DNA of 33,514 nt from Planctomycetota bacterium (GCA_024277065.1 JAJRVY010000032.1:1-33514), one strand, 5' to 3'; numbered from the stretch's first letter, positions 16,034-24,292 are shown. Notes: generated by a model from the sequence alone, not told the origin. Numbers and translations are program-made.

Positions 16034-16123
16034 GGCGCGCAGTGTAGCAGAACTCCGGTGCGCGGCGCCCGCGCCCCTCCCCAGAAGCGGCACCGGGGCG
16101 CGGGCTCGTGCATACTCCCGGGC

Positions 16124-16885
16124 ATGCAGCCGATGCAGGAGCCGGCCCGCATTCGCGGGATGTTCGCCGCGATCGCCGGTACCTACGACACGCTCAACCA
16201 CGTTCTCTCGCTCAACCAGGACAGGGGCTGGCGGAGATTCGCCGTCGAGATGGCGGGCGTGCGCGCCGGCGACACCGTGCTCGACGTCTGCTGCGGTACG
16301 GGCGATCTCGCGCTCGAGCTGTCGCGCAAGGTCGGGCCGGGCGGCCGCGCCGTCGGTACCGACTTCTGCGAGGCGATGGTCCGCCTGGGGCAGGGCAAGG
16401 CGGACGAGGCGCGCGATCCCGTGCGGCTGGGCGTCGCCGACACACTGCGGCTGCCGTTCGCGTCCGCGCGCTTCCGGGCGGTGACCGTGGGCTTCGGCAT
16501 CCGCAACGTGGCCGACCTGCGCGCCGGCATCCGCGAGATGGCGCGCGTCACCGCGCCGCGTGGCAAGGTCGCCATCCTCGAGTTCACGCAGCCGGCCAAC
16601 CCGCTCTTCCGCTTCGTCTACTACGTGTACTTCCTGATCCTGCTGCCGATCCTCGGCAACCTCGTGGCGGGCGGCAGGCGCAACGCCTACGGCTACCTGC
16701 CGCGCTCGGTGCTGGCCTTCCCGGACCGCGACGAGCTGGCGCGCATCATCACCGACTGCGGGCTGCTGGACGTGCGTGTGCACAGCCGCACGTTCGGCAT
16801 CGTGACCGTCCACGTCGGCACGCGCCCGGGGCAGTGGCCGCCGTCGTCAGCGGCGGCGGCGTCCGCGTCGCGGGGGGCGTCGTGA
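16124..16885 (+). CDS. ubiE: Demethylmenaquinone/ubiquinone C-methyltransferase (UbiE/MenG)
   Basis: 253 aa from ATG 16124 (ATG 16133 also possible). It transfers methyl from S-adenosylmethionine to the quinone ring, the last step of menaquinone synthesis. The N-terminal YDTLNHVLSLNQDRGWR is the UbiE family signature. SAM motif I is VLDVCCGTGDLAL (52-64), followed by VGTDFCEAMV, FRAVTVGFGIRNVADLRAGI and ILEFTQPANPLF, all characteristic. The last 20 residues are an Ala/Ser-rich tail not expected in the family. Its TGA stop overlaps the GTG start of ubiX (GTGA), so translation is coupled. With ubiX and a UbiA-like gene next door, it belongs to a quinone biosynthesis operon. Confidence 0.96.
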   Translation: MQPMQEPARIRGMFAAIAGTYDTLNHVLSLNQDRGWRRFAVEMAGVRAGDTVLDVCCGTGDLALELSRKVGPGGRAVGTDFCEAMVRLGQGKADEARDPVRLGVADTLRLPFASARFRAVTVGFGIRNVADLRAGIREMARVTAPRGKVAILEFTQPANPLFRFVYYVYFLILLPILGNLVAGGRRNAYGYLPRSVLAFPDRDELARIITDCGLLDVRVHSRTFGIVTVHVGTRPGQWPPSSAAAASASRGAS

Positions 16886-17496
16886 ACCACGTCGTCGTCG
16901 CGCTGTCCGGAGCGAGCGGCATCCGCTACGGCATACGGCTGCTGCGCGTCCTGCACGGGCTGGGCGTGCGCGTGACCGTGGCCGTGAGCAGCGGCGCCGC
17001 GCGCGTCGCCGCCATCGAGGAGGGGCTGGCACTGGACCCCGAGGCGCCCGATGCCGCCACGCTGCTCGGGCTCGCGCCGCACGCGGAGGTGCCGGACACC
17101 GTGCGCACGGTCGCGCTCTCCGACATCGCCGCCGGCATCTGCTCGGGTACGCACGCCGCCGACGGGATGATCGTCGTGCCCTGTTCGATGGGCATGCTCG
17201 GGCGCATCGCCGCCGGCATCTCCGCCACGGTGATCGAGCGCGCGGCCGACGTGATGCTCAAGGAGGGCCGGCCGCTCGTGCTCGTGCCGCGCGAGACGCC
17301 GCTGTCGCGCATCCACCTCGAGAACATGCTGCGGGTGCATGACGCGGGAGCCGCCATCGTGCCCGCCGCGCCGGGCTTCTACCACCAGCCGCGCACCATC
17401 GACGATCTCGTGGACCAGGTGGTCGTCAAGGCCCTCGACCGATTGGGCGTGCCGAGCGACCTGATCCGGCGCTGGAAGGTGCCGCGGGACTCGTGA
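16882..17496 (+). CDS. ubiX: Flavin prenyltransferase UbiX
   Basis: 204 aa from GTG 16882, preceded by GGGGGG and overlapping the ubiE stop by 4 nt. UbiX attaches a dimethylallyl group to FMN, making the prenyl-FMN cofactor needed by UbiD-type decarboxylases. Family motifs are all present: VVALSGASGIRYGIRLLR at the N-terminus (FMN phosphate site), VVPCSMGMLGRIAAGI (phosphate and isoprenoid binding), RAADVMLKEGRPLVLVPRETPLSRIHLENM, and PAAPGFYHQP. The gene sits between ubiE and a UbiA-like gene. The partner UbiD-type decarboxylase (MqnL in the futalosine pathway) is not in the window. In the futalosine route this UbiX-like step has been called MqnM. Confidence 0.96.
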   Translation: MNHVVVALSGASGIRYGIRLLRVLHGLGVRVTVAVSSGAARVAAIEEGLALDPEAPDAATLLGLAPHAEVPDTVRTVALSDIAAGICSGTHAADGMIVVPCSMGMLGRIAAGISATVIERAADVMLKEGRPLVLVPRETPLSRIHLENMLRVHDAGAAIVPAAPGFYHQPRTIDDLVDQVVVKALDRLGVPSDLIRRWKVPRDS

Positions 17497-18392
17497 GCGG
17501 CGCCGCGGTGCGGACTCCGTGGCGAGGACTCACGGCGATCCTCGGTGACATCCGTTTCGAGCAGACGCTCTTCTCACTGCCGTTCCTCGTGCTGTCGGCG
17601 CTGGTCGCGGCCGGGGGACTGCCGGACGCCCGCACGGCGCTCCTGATCCTGGTCGCGCTGGTGGGGGCGCGCTCCTCCGCCATGGCCTTCAACCGCTTCG
17701 CGGACGCCGCCTTCGATGCGCGCAACCCGCGCACCGCTGGGCGTGCCGTGCCGGCGGGGCGCGTCAGCCGCGCCGCGATGGGGGCCTTCGCCGTGGTGGC
17801 GACGCTCGTCTTCCTGGCCGCCGCCGCGGCGCTGGGCCCACTCTGCCTCGCGCTCTCGCCGGTGGCGCTGCTCTTCCTCGTCGGCTACTCCTGGACGAAG
17901 CGTTTCACCACGCTCTGCCATCTCGTGCTCGGGACCACGCTCGGGATCGCGCCCCTCGGCGCGTGGGCCGCCGTCCGCGGGACGTTCCTGGGAGACGGCA
18001 CGATGCCCGCGGCCACGCCGTGGCTACTGGCTCTCGCCGTGGCGCTGTGGGTCGGCGGGTTCGACGTCATCTACGCCTGTCCGGACAGCACGAAGGACCA
18101 CGCCGAGGGCCTGCACTCCATCCCGCGGGCGCTCGGGGAGCGGCGTGCGTTCCAGGTGAGCGCGGCCCTGCACGCCGGGGCCGTCGCGGCCTTCGCGGCC
18201 TTCGGGCACGCCGCCGGCCTGGGCGCGCCGTACTTCGGCGGTCTGGCGTGTGGCGCGCTGCTGCTCGTCGCGCAGCACCGGCTCGTGCGCCCCGGCCGCT
18301 ACGAGCGCATGGCGACGGCCTTCTTCCGTCTGAACGCGCTGTTCAGCGTCGTGCTGCTGGTGACCGGGGCGGCAGGGATCCTCACGCGCTGA
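17493..18392 (+). CDS. UbiA-family prenyltransferase (probable MqnP-type, menaquinone synthesis)
   Basis: 299 aa from GTG 17493, overlapping the ubiX stop by 4 nt. It is an integral membrane protein with about eight hydrophobic helices. Two Asp-rich motifs bind Mg-prenyl diphosphate: NRFADAAFDARNPRTAGRAV (N67, D71, D75) and YACPDSTKDHAEGLHSIP (about D197, D201). The second motif with GLHSIP is typical of the UbiA-like group often called putative 4-hydroxybenzoate polyprenyltransferase, which includes futalosine-pathway MqnP. The cluster ubiE-ubiX-ubiA-like therefore suggests prenylation of 1,4-dihydroxy-6-naphthoate, decarboxylation, then methylation. A ubiquinone-type function with 4-hydroxybenzoate as substrate is the alternative. 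The prenyltransferase call is firm; the substrate is inference. Confidence 0.9.
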   Translation: MSGAAVRTPWRGLTAILGDIRFEQTLFSLPFLVLSALVAAGGLPDARTALLILVALVGARSSAMAFNRFADAAFDARNPRTAGRAVPAGRVSRAAMGAFAVVATLVFLAAAAALGPLCLALSPVALLFLVGYSWTKRFTTLCHLVLGTTLGIAPLGAWAAVRGTFLGDGTMPAATPWLLALAVALWVGGFDVIYACPDSTKDHAEGLHSIPRALGERRAFQVSAALHAGAVAAFAAFGHAAGLGAPYFGGLACGALLLVAQHRLVRPGRYERMATAFFRLNALFSVVLLVTGAAGILTR

Positions 18393-18585
18393 GCCGCGCG
18401 CGCCCGTCCGCTGCCGTCGCCGCAACGGCTGACGTGTGGCGGCAGCGCGACGCTGCGCGAGTCGTCCCCGATCGTCCCGGGCGCGGGGTATCCTCGGCCC
18501 GACGGTGCGGCGGCCCACGCCGGCGTGAGCGGGGATCGCCCACGCCGGGTCGCTCCCGAGGTGCAGCTCTCACGGAGGTTCCTGG

Positions 18586-19170
18586 ATGTCGCTTGCGAAC
18601 TGGTTGGCCGACGGTGCGGATCCCACGCGGATGAGCCCCGAGGAGGTGCGCCGGCTCCAGAGCACACTCGGCGTGCGCGAGGCGCAGGCGATCGCGCGCC
18701 TCGAGGCGCTCGTCGAGGAGCAGGCGTCGCTCGTCTCGCGCGGCGCGGCGACGCCGTCGCCGGCGCTGCGGCGGGCTCTGGCGCGCCGCCACGGGCGCCT
18801 GAGCGAGGAGGTCCACGACACCGATCAGGAACTGGCCCGCCTCGGCAAGGAGCTCGCCGGACTGCGCGCCATTCGCGAGTTGCTGCGCGAGGGCGTGGCA
18901 CTCGCCGCACCGGGTGACTGCGCGCCGCTGCTGACGCTGCTCGGCGACGCCGCGGCTGCCGAGGAATCGTTCGCGGAGCAGCTCACCGAGGCGTTGCGCG
19001 CGGGCGTTGCTACGCGGCCGGCGGGAGCCGCGCGCCGTGCCGGGCCCGATCTCATGGAGATCTGGGACAAGATGGACCGCGGCGAGATCTCGTCGGCTCG
19101 CGAGGCCCTGCGCGGTGGGGGGCAGAGCGGCGCGCGCGGGGGCCGCAACGCCGGGCCGGAACAGGAATGA
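18586..19170 (+). CDS. Conserved-looking coiled-coil protein of unknown function
   Basis: 194 aa from ATG 18586, with a strong GGAGG 8 nt upstream. I do not recognise the family. Residues about 15-130 are almost entirely charged/Ala-rich helix with heptad-like spacing (EAQAIARLEALVEEQASLV and LSEEVHDTDQELARLGKELAGL), so a coiled coil is likely. There is no signal peptide, so it is probably cytoplasmic. The tail holds a short motif LMEIWDKMDRGEISSAREAL followed by a Gly/Arg-rich end. Its stop overlaps the start of holA (ATGA), so the two are translationally coupled and a role linked to replication is possible but not shown. A 193-nt gap separates it from the UbiA-like gene; it probably starts a new operon. 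Confidence 0.75.
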   Translation: MSLANWLADGADPTRMSPEEVRRLQSTLGVREAQAIARLEALVEEQASLVSRGAATPSPALRRALARRHGRLSEEVHDTDQELARLGKELAGLRAIRELLREGVALAAPGDCAPLLTLLGDAAAAEESFAEQLTEALRAGVATRPAGAARRAGPDLMEIWDKMDRGEISSAREALRGGGQSGARGGRNAGPEQE

Positions 19171-20267
19171 GCCGCACGGTCGCGCCCGACGCGATCGGTG
19201 CCGCGCTCCGTGCAGCGGCGGACGGCCGCGGGCGGAGGGGGGCAGGCGGCGTGCCGCCGGTCATCGCCGCCGTGGGGCCGGAGACGTTCCTGCGCGAACA
19301 GGTGCTGCGCGACGTGGCGCAGGCGTTGCTCGGCGACGCGAGCAGTCCCGATCTCCTCACGCTGCAGGGCGCCGTGACGTCCACCGACGCCGATCAGGAG
19401 ACGCTCTCGCGGTTCTTCGACGAGACGCGCACCGGCTCGCTCTTCGGCGGTCGCAAGGTCGTGGCGCTGCGCCACGCCGACGGGCTCGTCACGCGCTACA
19501 ATAAGGAGTTCACGAACTGGCTGGAGAACCCCGGCACGGCGGCCGTGGCCGTGATCCTCGCCGACGATCTGCCGCGCCCGGTCGCGACCGGTGTCGAGAA
19601 GCGCGGCATCCTGGTGCGCTGCGGGGGGCGGGGCACGCGTGGCGAGTCTCCGGCGCGCTTCGCCGTGCGCCGCGCCGCCGCGCGCGACAAGCGGCTGGGG
19701 CGGGCCGAGACCGACCTGCTCCTGGATCTCCTGGGGGGCGATCTCGCCGGCCTCGAGAGCGCCATCGAGATCCTCGCGCTGCACGCCGGCGAGCGCGAGG
19801 TGATCGCGCGCAGTGACATCGAGGCGCTGTTCCAGGGCGCGCGCGAGGGCTCCGTGTGGGCGTTCGGCGACAAGCTCGTCGCGGGGGACGTCGCCGGCGC
19901 GCTCGCCGAGGTGCAGCGTTGTTTCGGCGAAGGCATCCCCGAGTCGGCGCGCAGCCGCAAGCTGACGCGCAGCGAGAGTACGATTGCGGTACGGCTCGTG
20001 GCCGCCTTCACGACGGCCGTCTGCCGCGTACTCGAGGCGCGTGCGCAGCTCGATTCAGGGGTGCGGCGCGGCGACGTGAAGCTCGCCGGACGCGTTCCGT
20101 GGAGTGCGCAGAAGATGGCCGTGGGCGTCGCCGCCCGGCGGCGTCCGGGCGCCCTCGACGCCCTGGCGGTGTTCGCCGAGGAGACGGATCGCGGCCTCAA
20201 GTACGGCGGGCCGGCCGGACGCGCCGCGATCGCGCGGCTCGTGGCGGCGGTCGGTCGCATCCCGTGA
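19167..20267 (+). CDS. holA: DNA polymerase III delta subunit (HolA family)
   Basis: 366 aa from ATG 19167, overlapping the preceding stop by 4 nt. The delta subunit opens the beta sliding clamp in the clamp-loader complex. HolA signatures seen: the N-terminal GPETFLREQVLRDV (residues about 36-50), FFDETRTGSLFGGRKVVALR (the conserved pattern with the clamp-contacting region), then the domain II-type sequence LLDLLGGDLAGLESAIEILAL and the C-terminal helical domain (VWAFGDKLVAGDVAGALAEVQ). Sequence conservation in this family is low, so the match rests on pattern order and on context: mutL follows after 10 nt. Length is normal for the family. No disruption is seen. Confidence 0.87.
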   Translation: MSRTVAPDAIGAALRAAADGRGRRGAGGVPPVIAAVGPETFLREQVLRDVAQALLGDASSPDLLTLQGAVTSTDADQETLSRFFDETRTGSLFGGRKVVALRHADGLVTRYNKEFTNWLENPGTAAVAVILADDLPRPVATGVEKRGILVRCGGRGTRGESPARFAVRRAAARDKRLGRAETDLLLDLLGGDLAGLESAIEILALHAGEREVIARSDIEALFQGAREGSVWAFGDKLVAGDVAGALAEVQRCFGEGIPESARSRKLTRSESTIAVRLVAAFTTAVCRVLEARAQLDSGVRRGDVKLAGRVPWSAQKMAVGVAARRRPGALDALAVFAEETDRGLKYGGPAGRAAIARLVAAVGRIP

Positions 20268-20277
20268 GACGCGCAGG

Positions 20278-22095
20278 GTGACGGCTCGCATCCGGAAGCT
20301 CCCCGCGCAGGTCGTGGACCGCATCGCGGCCGGCGAGGTCGTCGAGCGGCCCGCGTCGGTCGTGAAGGAACTCGTCGAGAACTCCCTGGATGCCGGGGCG
20401 CAGCGCATCGACCTGGACGTGCGCGAGGGCGGGCGCGACCTGATCTCGATCCGCGACGACGGCATCGGCATGGGAGCGCAGGATCTCGCCCTGGCATTCG
20501 TGTCCCACGCGACGAGCAAGCTCGCCGAGGTCGGAGATCTCGAGCACATCGCCTCGTTCGGCTTCCGCGGCGAGGCCCTCGCGTCGATCGGCGCCGTGGC
20601 CGACTGCCGCATCGTCTCGCGCGAGCGCGGCGCCGCCGCGGGCCACGAGATCGAGAGTCGCGGGGGCACGGTGGGCGAGGTGACCGCGGCCGGCGCACCG
20701 CAAGGCACGCGCATCGAGGTGCGCAACCTGTTCCGCTACGTCCCCGCCCGCCGCAAGTTCCTGCGCACGGCCGGCACCGAGATGTCCCACGTCACGGCGA
20801 CGCTCCAGAAGCTCGCGCTCGCCAACCCGGACGTGGCCTTCTCGCTCCAGCGCGCGGGCCGCGCCGTGTTCCGTGTGTCCGCCGGCGAGGACCGGCGCGC
20901 GCGCATCGCGCGGTTCTTCGGGCGGCAGCTCTTCGCGCAGCTCCTGCCCCTCTGCGCTTCGAGCGGCGCGGCATCGGTCGAGGGGTTCGTGGCGCGACCG
21001 GAGGCGGCGCGCGCCACGGCTGCGCACCTGCACTTCTTCCTGAACGGTCGGCCGATCCGCGATCGGGCCCTGTCCCACGCCGCCCGCCACGCCTACGAGG
21101 GGCTCCTGACGCGCGGGCGCCACCCTGTCGTGTTCCTCTTCCTGGAGATCGACCCGTCGCTCGTCGATGTCAACGTCCACCCGGCCAAGTCCGAGGTGCG
21201 CTTCCAGGACGGCGAGGCCGTGCATCGTCTCGTGCGGGAGGCCGTGCGCGAGGCGCTGCTCGGTGACGAGCTGGCGCCGTCGATCGTCCCGGACGAGGCT
21301 CGCGGCGGCGCGGCCGGCGTGGACGGTGACGCCGCGAGCGACACCTACTCCGCGGGCGTCAAGGACGCGCTGTCGGAGTTCCTGCGCGGTCACGCGGAGC
21401 CGCCTCCGAACGAGTCGTTGTTTCGGCGCGGGGCAGGCGATGCAGGCGGCGCGGCATCCCGGATCGCGGCGGACGACGCCGCCGCGCGGCTGCCCGCCCC
21501 GGCCTCTGGCGCGCCGCCGCCGCGAGCCGTGGGACGCTTCCTGCAGGTGCGCGACACGTTCCTCGTGTTCGAGGTCGAGGACGGACTCGCGATCGTCGAT
21601 CAGCACGCGCTGCACGAGCGCATCCGGCTCGAGGAGATCAAGCGGCGCGTCGCCGAGGGCGGTCTCGAGGTCCAGCCGCTGCTCGTGCCGGCGCTCGTGG
21701 AGATGCCCGCGGCGGAGATCGAGGCGCTGCTCGCCGAGAGCGAGGCTCTGGAGCGTCTGGGAGTCCGTCTGGCGCGTTTCGGGGAGACGACGGTGGCCGT
21801 GCACGCCTTGCCCTCGATGCTCTCACGGCGGGATCCGGAGACGGTCGTGCGCGGGCTCGCCGAGCGCGTGCTGGCCGGCAAGGGGGCCGGATCGCGGCTG
21901 TCGCTCCTCGACGACCTCATGCACTCGATGGCCTGTCGTTCGGCGATCATGGCCGGGGACGTCGTCACCGAGGAGCAGGCGGCGGAACTGATGCGCCGCG
22001 CCGACCTGATCGACAACCCGCAGTCCTGCGCCCACGGACGTCCGACGTCGCTGCGCGTGTCGTTCAAGGAACTCCTGCGTCACTTCAAGCGCTGA
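20278..22095 (+). CDS. mutL: DNA mismatch repair protein MutL
   Basis: 605 aa from GTG 20278, chosen because the family begins at IRKLPAQVVDRIAAGEVVERP; the frame is open upstream inside holA. The N-terminal GHKL ATPase has LVENSLDAGA (E34/N35), DDGIGM (60-65), SHATSK (76-81) and SFGFRGEALASI. The transducer domain includes FFLNGRPIRDRAL and VDVNVHPAKSEVRF. A Pro/Ala-rich linker (about 350-410) precedes the C-terminal dimerisation domain. This contains DQHALHERIRLE, matching the endonuclease motif DQHA-x2-E-x4-E (D at about 441), plus ACRSAIMAGD and CAHGRPT (usually CPHGRP), so this is a nicking MutL as in bacteria without MutH. It lies 10 nt after holA and is probably co-transcribed with it. 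Confidence 0.97.
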   Translation: MTARIRKLPAQVVDRIAAGEVVERPASVVKELVENSLDAGAQRIDLDVREGGRDLISIRDDGIGMGAQDLALAFVSHATSKLAEVGDLEHIASFGFRGEALASIGAVADCRIVSRERGAAAGHEIESRGGTVGEVTAAGAPQGTRIEVRNLFRYVPARRKFLRTAGTEMSHVTATLQKLALANPDVAFSLQRAGRAVFRVSAGEDRRARIARFFGRQLFAQLLPLCASSGAASVEGFVARPEAARATAAHLHFFLNGRPIRDRALSHAARHAYEGLLTRGRHPVVFLFLEIDPSLVDVNVHPAKSEVRFQDGEAVHRLVREAVREALLGDELAPSIVPDEARGGAAGVDGDAASDTYSAGVKDALSEFLRGHAEPPPNESLFRRGAGDAGGAASRIAADDAAARLPAPASGAPPPRAVGRFLQVRDTFLVFEVEDGLAIVDQHALHERIRLEEIKRRVAEGGLEVQPLLVPALVEMPAAEIEALLAESEALERLGVRLARFGETTVAVHALPSMLSRRDPETVVRGLAERVLAGKGAGSRLSLLDDLMHSMACRSAIMAGDVVTEEQAAELMRRADLIDNPQSCAHGRPTSLRVSFKELLRHFKR

Positions 22096-22156
22096 CGGCG
22101 CGCCGCAGCGATCCGTCGCCGCGGGATCACTGGCGTGGTCGCCGCGCGCTCGTGCG

Positions 22157-23149
22157 TCAGTGGCCGAGCGTGCTGCGCGGCTTGAAGGCGCTCGTCTCAA
22201 CGGCGTTGAAGGTCACGTTGCGCACGAAGAAGTTCATGACCTTGTGCGGCGCGATGCCCGGGTACTCCTCGAGCACGCCCACCTCGCGCGGGAAGCGCAG
22301 ATCGGCGCCCTTCACGTAGAAGATGCTCGCCGGCAGGTCGTCCTGGTAGCGCAACTCGTAGTGCATCGTCGGCGCGCCGTTCGCGACGGGCTCGACGCGC
22401 ACGTGGTGGGGATCCTTGGTCGCCGTGTCGAGCCAGATCGTGAAGGTGAGGCCCGTGGTGCCGGGCGCCGGAGTCCGGTGCAGCGCGAGCCCCTCGTACG
22501 CTGCGTCGTCCACCATCGTCCAGACGCTGCCGTCGTTGCGCAGCTTGTGGAGCACCGCGACGTCCAGCAACGTCTCGGAGAGCCGGCGCTGCAGCAGCAC
22601 CTCTTCGCGATCGGCGTCGTGCGTGCCCTCCGTGAGGATCGTGATCTCCTTGCCGTCGGACAGCCAGAACACGCCGCGGGGCGGGTGCACTGCGCGCCAG
22701 ATCTTCTTGCCGTTGATCTCCCAGAACGTCCGCAGCGACGAGTCCTTGCCGGGATTGCGCATCCAGTCGATGGCCATGGAGTCGAACACCTCGTTGGCGC
22801 TGTTCCACGTTCCCGCTTCGTTCTGCGTCCAGCGCCACACCTTGATGGCGGCGAACTCGATCCGGAACGAGCGCAGCGCGCCGGTCGCGGCGAGGGCCTC
22901 TCCGCCCTGGCGCTCGGCGGCGGCGGCCAGCAGCGCCAGAGCCTCGGGGTCGCTCCGCGCGGCGTCATCGTCGGTGGCCTTCGGGGCCGGAGGGGGAGCT
23001 TGGGGAGCGTCGTCGCCCGCGCCCGGAGGCAGCGGAGTGGGAGCCGGGACCGGAGGCGGCGGAGAGTCCGTGTCCTGCGCGCGGGACAGGTGGCGTCCCC
23101 CGAGGATGACGAGCGCGGCCAGCATGGAGGTCGTGATCAGTCGTCGCAT
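22157..23149 (-). CDS. Secreted LolA-like protein of unknown function
   Basis: 330 aa from ATG 23149, with GAGGAGAGG immediately upstream; the longer frame to 23215 has no such site. Residues 1-24 are a signal peptide (TSMLAALVILGG, likely cleavage after SRA). Residues 28-60 are Pro/Ala/Asp-rich and disordered. The rest is beta-rich: RSFRIEFAAIKVWRW, ITILTEG, LTFTIWLDTATKDPHHVRVEP, TMHYELRYQDD, LRFPREVGVLEEYPG. The pattern of a Trp/Leu-Asp strand followed by residue-modification and FPxE segments recalls outer-membrane lipoprotein-sorting (LolA-like) folds, but no family signature is certain. It is downstream of miaA (93 nt gap), perhaps in its own transcription unit, and convergent with mutL. 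Confidence 0.7.
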   Translation of the reverse strand: MRRLITTSMLAALVILGGRHLSRAQDTDSPPPPVPAPTPLPPGAGDDAPQAPPPAPKATDDDAARSDPEALALLAAAAERQGGEALAATGALRSFRIEFAAIKVWRWTQNEAGTWNSANEVFDSMAIDWMRNPGKDSSLRTFWEINGKKIWRAVHPPRGVFWLSDGKEITILTEGTHDADREEVLLQRRLSETLLDVAVLHKLRNDGSVWTMVDDAAYEGLALHRTPAPGTTGLTFTIWLDTATKDPHHVRVEPVANGAPTMHYELRYQDDLPASIFYVKGADLRFPREVGVLEEYPGIAPHKVMNFFVRNVTFNAVETSAFKPRSTLGH

Positions 23150-23242
23150 GGCCTCTCCTCGGCTGCGGGGACTTCGTCGCGGATGGCGACTTCCGATTGT
23201 GCGGGCTCCTGTCACGGCATCGTCGCAAACGCGGGGCCGGGA

Positions 23243-24196
23243 TCAGATCGCCGGCGCGCCCAGCGCGGCGGCGACGCGCGCGCCGAGGGCTTGCGGGCTC
23301 TCGTCGGGCGCCACCTCCAGCCACGTGACCCCTGGAAAGCGCTTCCACCACGTAGTCTGGCGGCGGGCCAACCGCCACGTGTGGGCGCGGATCGACTCGC
23401 GCGCCGCGGCCAGCGCGCCGGGGTCGCCCGCGGTGCCGGCGCGAACGAGCGGCACGAGTTCCTTGACGCCGATCGCCTCCGCCGCCGTCGGGCCGAGATC
23501 GCCTGCGGCCACGCGCACGGCGATCTCGGTCACGAGGCCCTCGGCGATCATCCGCGCGACGCGGCGCTCGATACGGTCGCGCAGATCCTCGCGGCTGCGC
23601 CACAGCCCGACGGCGCGATACGGGACGCGGGGCTCGCCGTCCCATTCGCGCTGCACCTCGCTGATGGGGCGGCCGGTCTTCTCATGGACCTCGAGGGCGC
23701 GCAGGAGGCGCTTGACGTCGTTGGCGTGGATGCGCGCGGCGGCGACGGGATCGACGTGGCAGAGGCGCGCGTGCAAGGTGCCCGGCGCGGCCCTCTCCTC
23801 GGATCGCAGCCGGGCGCGCAGCTCGTCGTCGGCCGCAGGCCCTGCGAAGAGCCCGAAGAGCAGCGCCTTGAGGTAGAGCGCCGTGCCGCCGACGACGAGC
23901 GGCACGTGGCCGCGGGAGCGGACGCCGGCGATGGCCGTCTGCGCCATCTCGCTCCAGCGCGCGGCGTGCAGGCGTTCGCTCGGCGCCAGGCAACCGACGA
24001 GATGGTGGGGTACCCGTGCCGCGTGCTCGGCCGGCGGCGCCGCCGCGGCGATCGAGAGCCCGCGGTAGGGCTTGACGGAGTCGGCGACGATCAACTCGGC
24101 GCGGAGCAGCGGTGCGGCGTGGACGGCCGCGGACTCCTTGCCGCCGGCGGTCGGACCGAGCAGCACGAGGAGCGGTGTGGTCGAGGAGCCTTCCAT
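23243..24196 (-). CDS. miaA: tRNA dimethylallyltransferase MiaA with altered P-loop
   Basis: 317 aa from ATG 24196 (GTG 24208 is 4 codons upstream). MiaA adds dimethylallyl to A37 of tRNAs reading UNN codons. C-terminal signatures are intact: VGGTALYLKALLFGL, NDVKRLLRALEVHEKTG, RDRIERRVARMIAEGLVTE, and WRLARRQTTWWKRFPG. The N-terminus departs from the family: the P-loop reads GPTAGGKES, with Glu at the position of the Ser/Thr that coordinates Mg-ATP; spacing to the ADS motif equals that of E. coli MiaA, so this is a substitution, not an insertion. The next motif, normally DIGTAKP, reads SIAAAAP. The catalytic Asp of ADSVKPYRG is kept. Either the enzyme tolerates this or it has lost activity. 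No frameshift is seen. Confidence 0.9.
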   Translation of the reverse strand: MEGSSTTPLLVLLGPTAGGKESAAVHAAPLLRAELIVADSVKPYRGLSIAAAAPPAEHAARVPHHLVGCLAPSERLHAARWSEMAQTAIAGVRSRGHVPLVVGGTALYLKALLFGLFAGPAADDELRARLRSEERAAPGTLHARLCHVDPVAAARIHANDVKRLLRALEVHEKTGRPISEVQREWDGEPRVPYRAVGLWRSREDLRDRIERRVARMIAEGLVTEIAVRVAAGDLGPTAAEAIGVKELVPLVRAGTAGDPGALAAARESIRAHTWRLARRQTTWWKRFPGVTWLEVAPDESPQALGARVAAALGAPAI

Positions 24197-24251
24197 GACC
24201 TCCGGCACCGGTGTACGCGGCGCCCCTCAGGACGACGGAGAGGACGCGAAC

Positions 24252-24292
24252 GACGGAGAGGGCGCGGCCACGATGGCGGCGCCCTCTCCGTC
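24252..24292. terminator. Strong 14-bp stem hairpin upstream of miaA
   Basis: GACGGAGAGGGCGC (24252-24265) is perfectly complementary to GCGCCCTCTCCGTC (24279-24292), with a 13-nt loop. It lies about 100 nt past the stop of the small lipoprotein gene and 56 nt before the miaA start, so it is placed to terminate the former. No clear U-tract follows on the minus strand; a Rho-independent terminator without U-tract, an RNA-stabilising hairpin, or a bidirectional element are possible. The left arm is also part of a directly repeated ACGACGGAGAGG sequence (24232 and 24250). Confidence 0.55.

Noticed and set aside
14276-16123. Upstream extension of ubiE over 600 codons
   Set aside because: It is antisense to the secreted metallopeptidase-like gene; UbiE homology starts only at about 16124.
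16034-16813. Upstream extension of the metallopeptidase-like gene
   Set aside because: It is antisense to ubiE; a signal peptide starts at 16033.
20197-21804. A 535-codon minus-strand open frame inside mutL
   Set aside because: MutL motifs are all in the plus frame; the antisense frame has no recognisable protein pattern.
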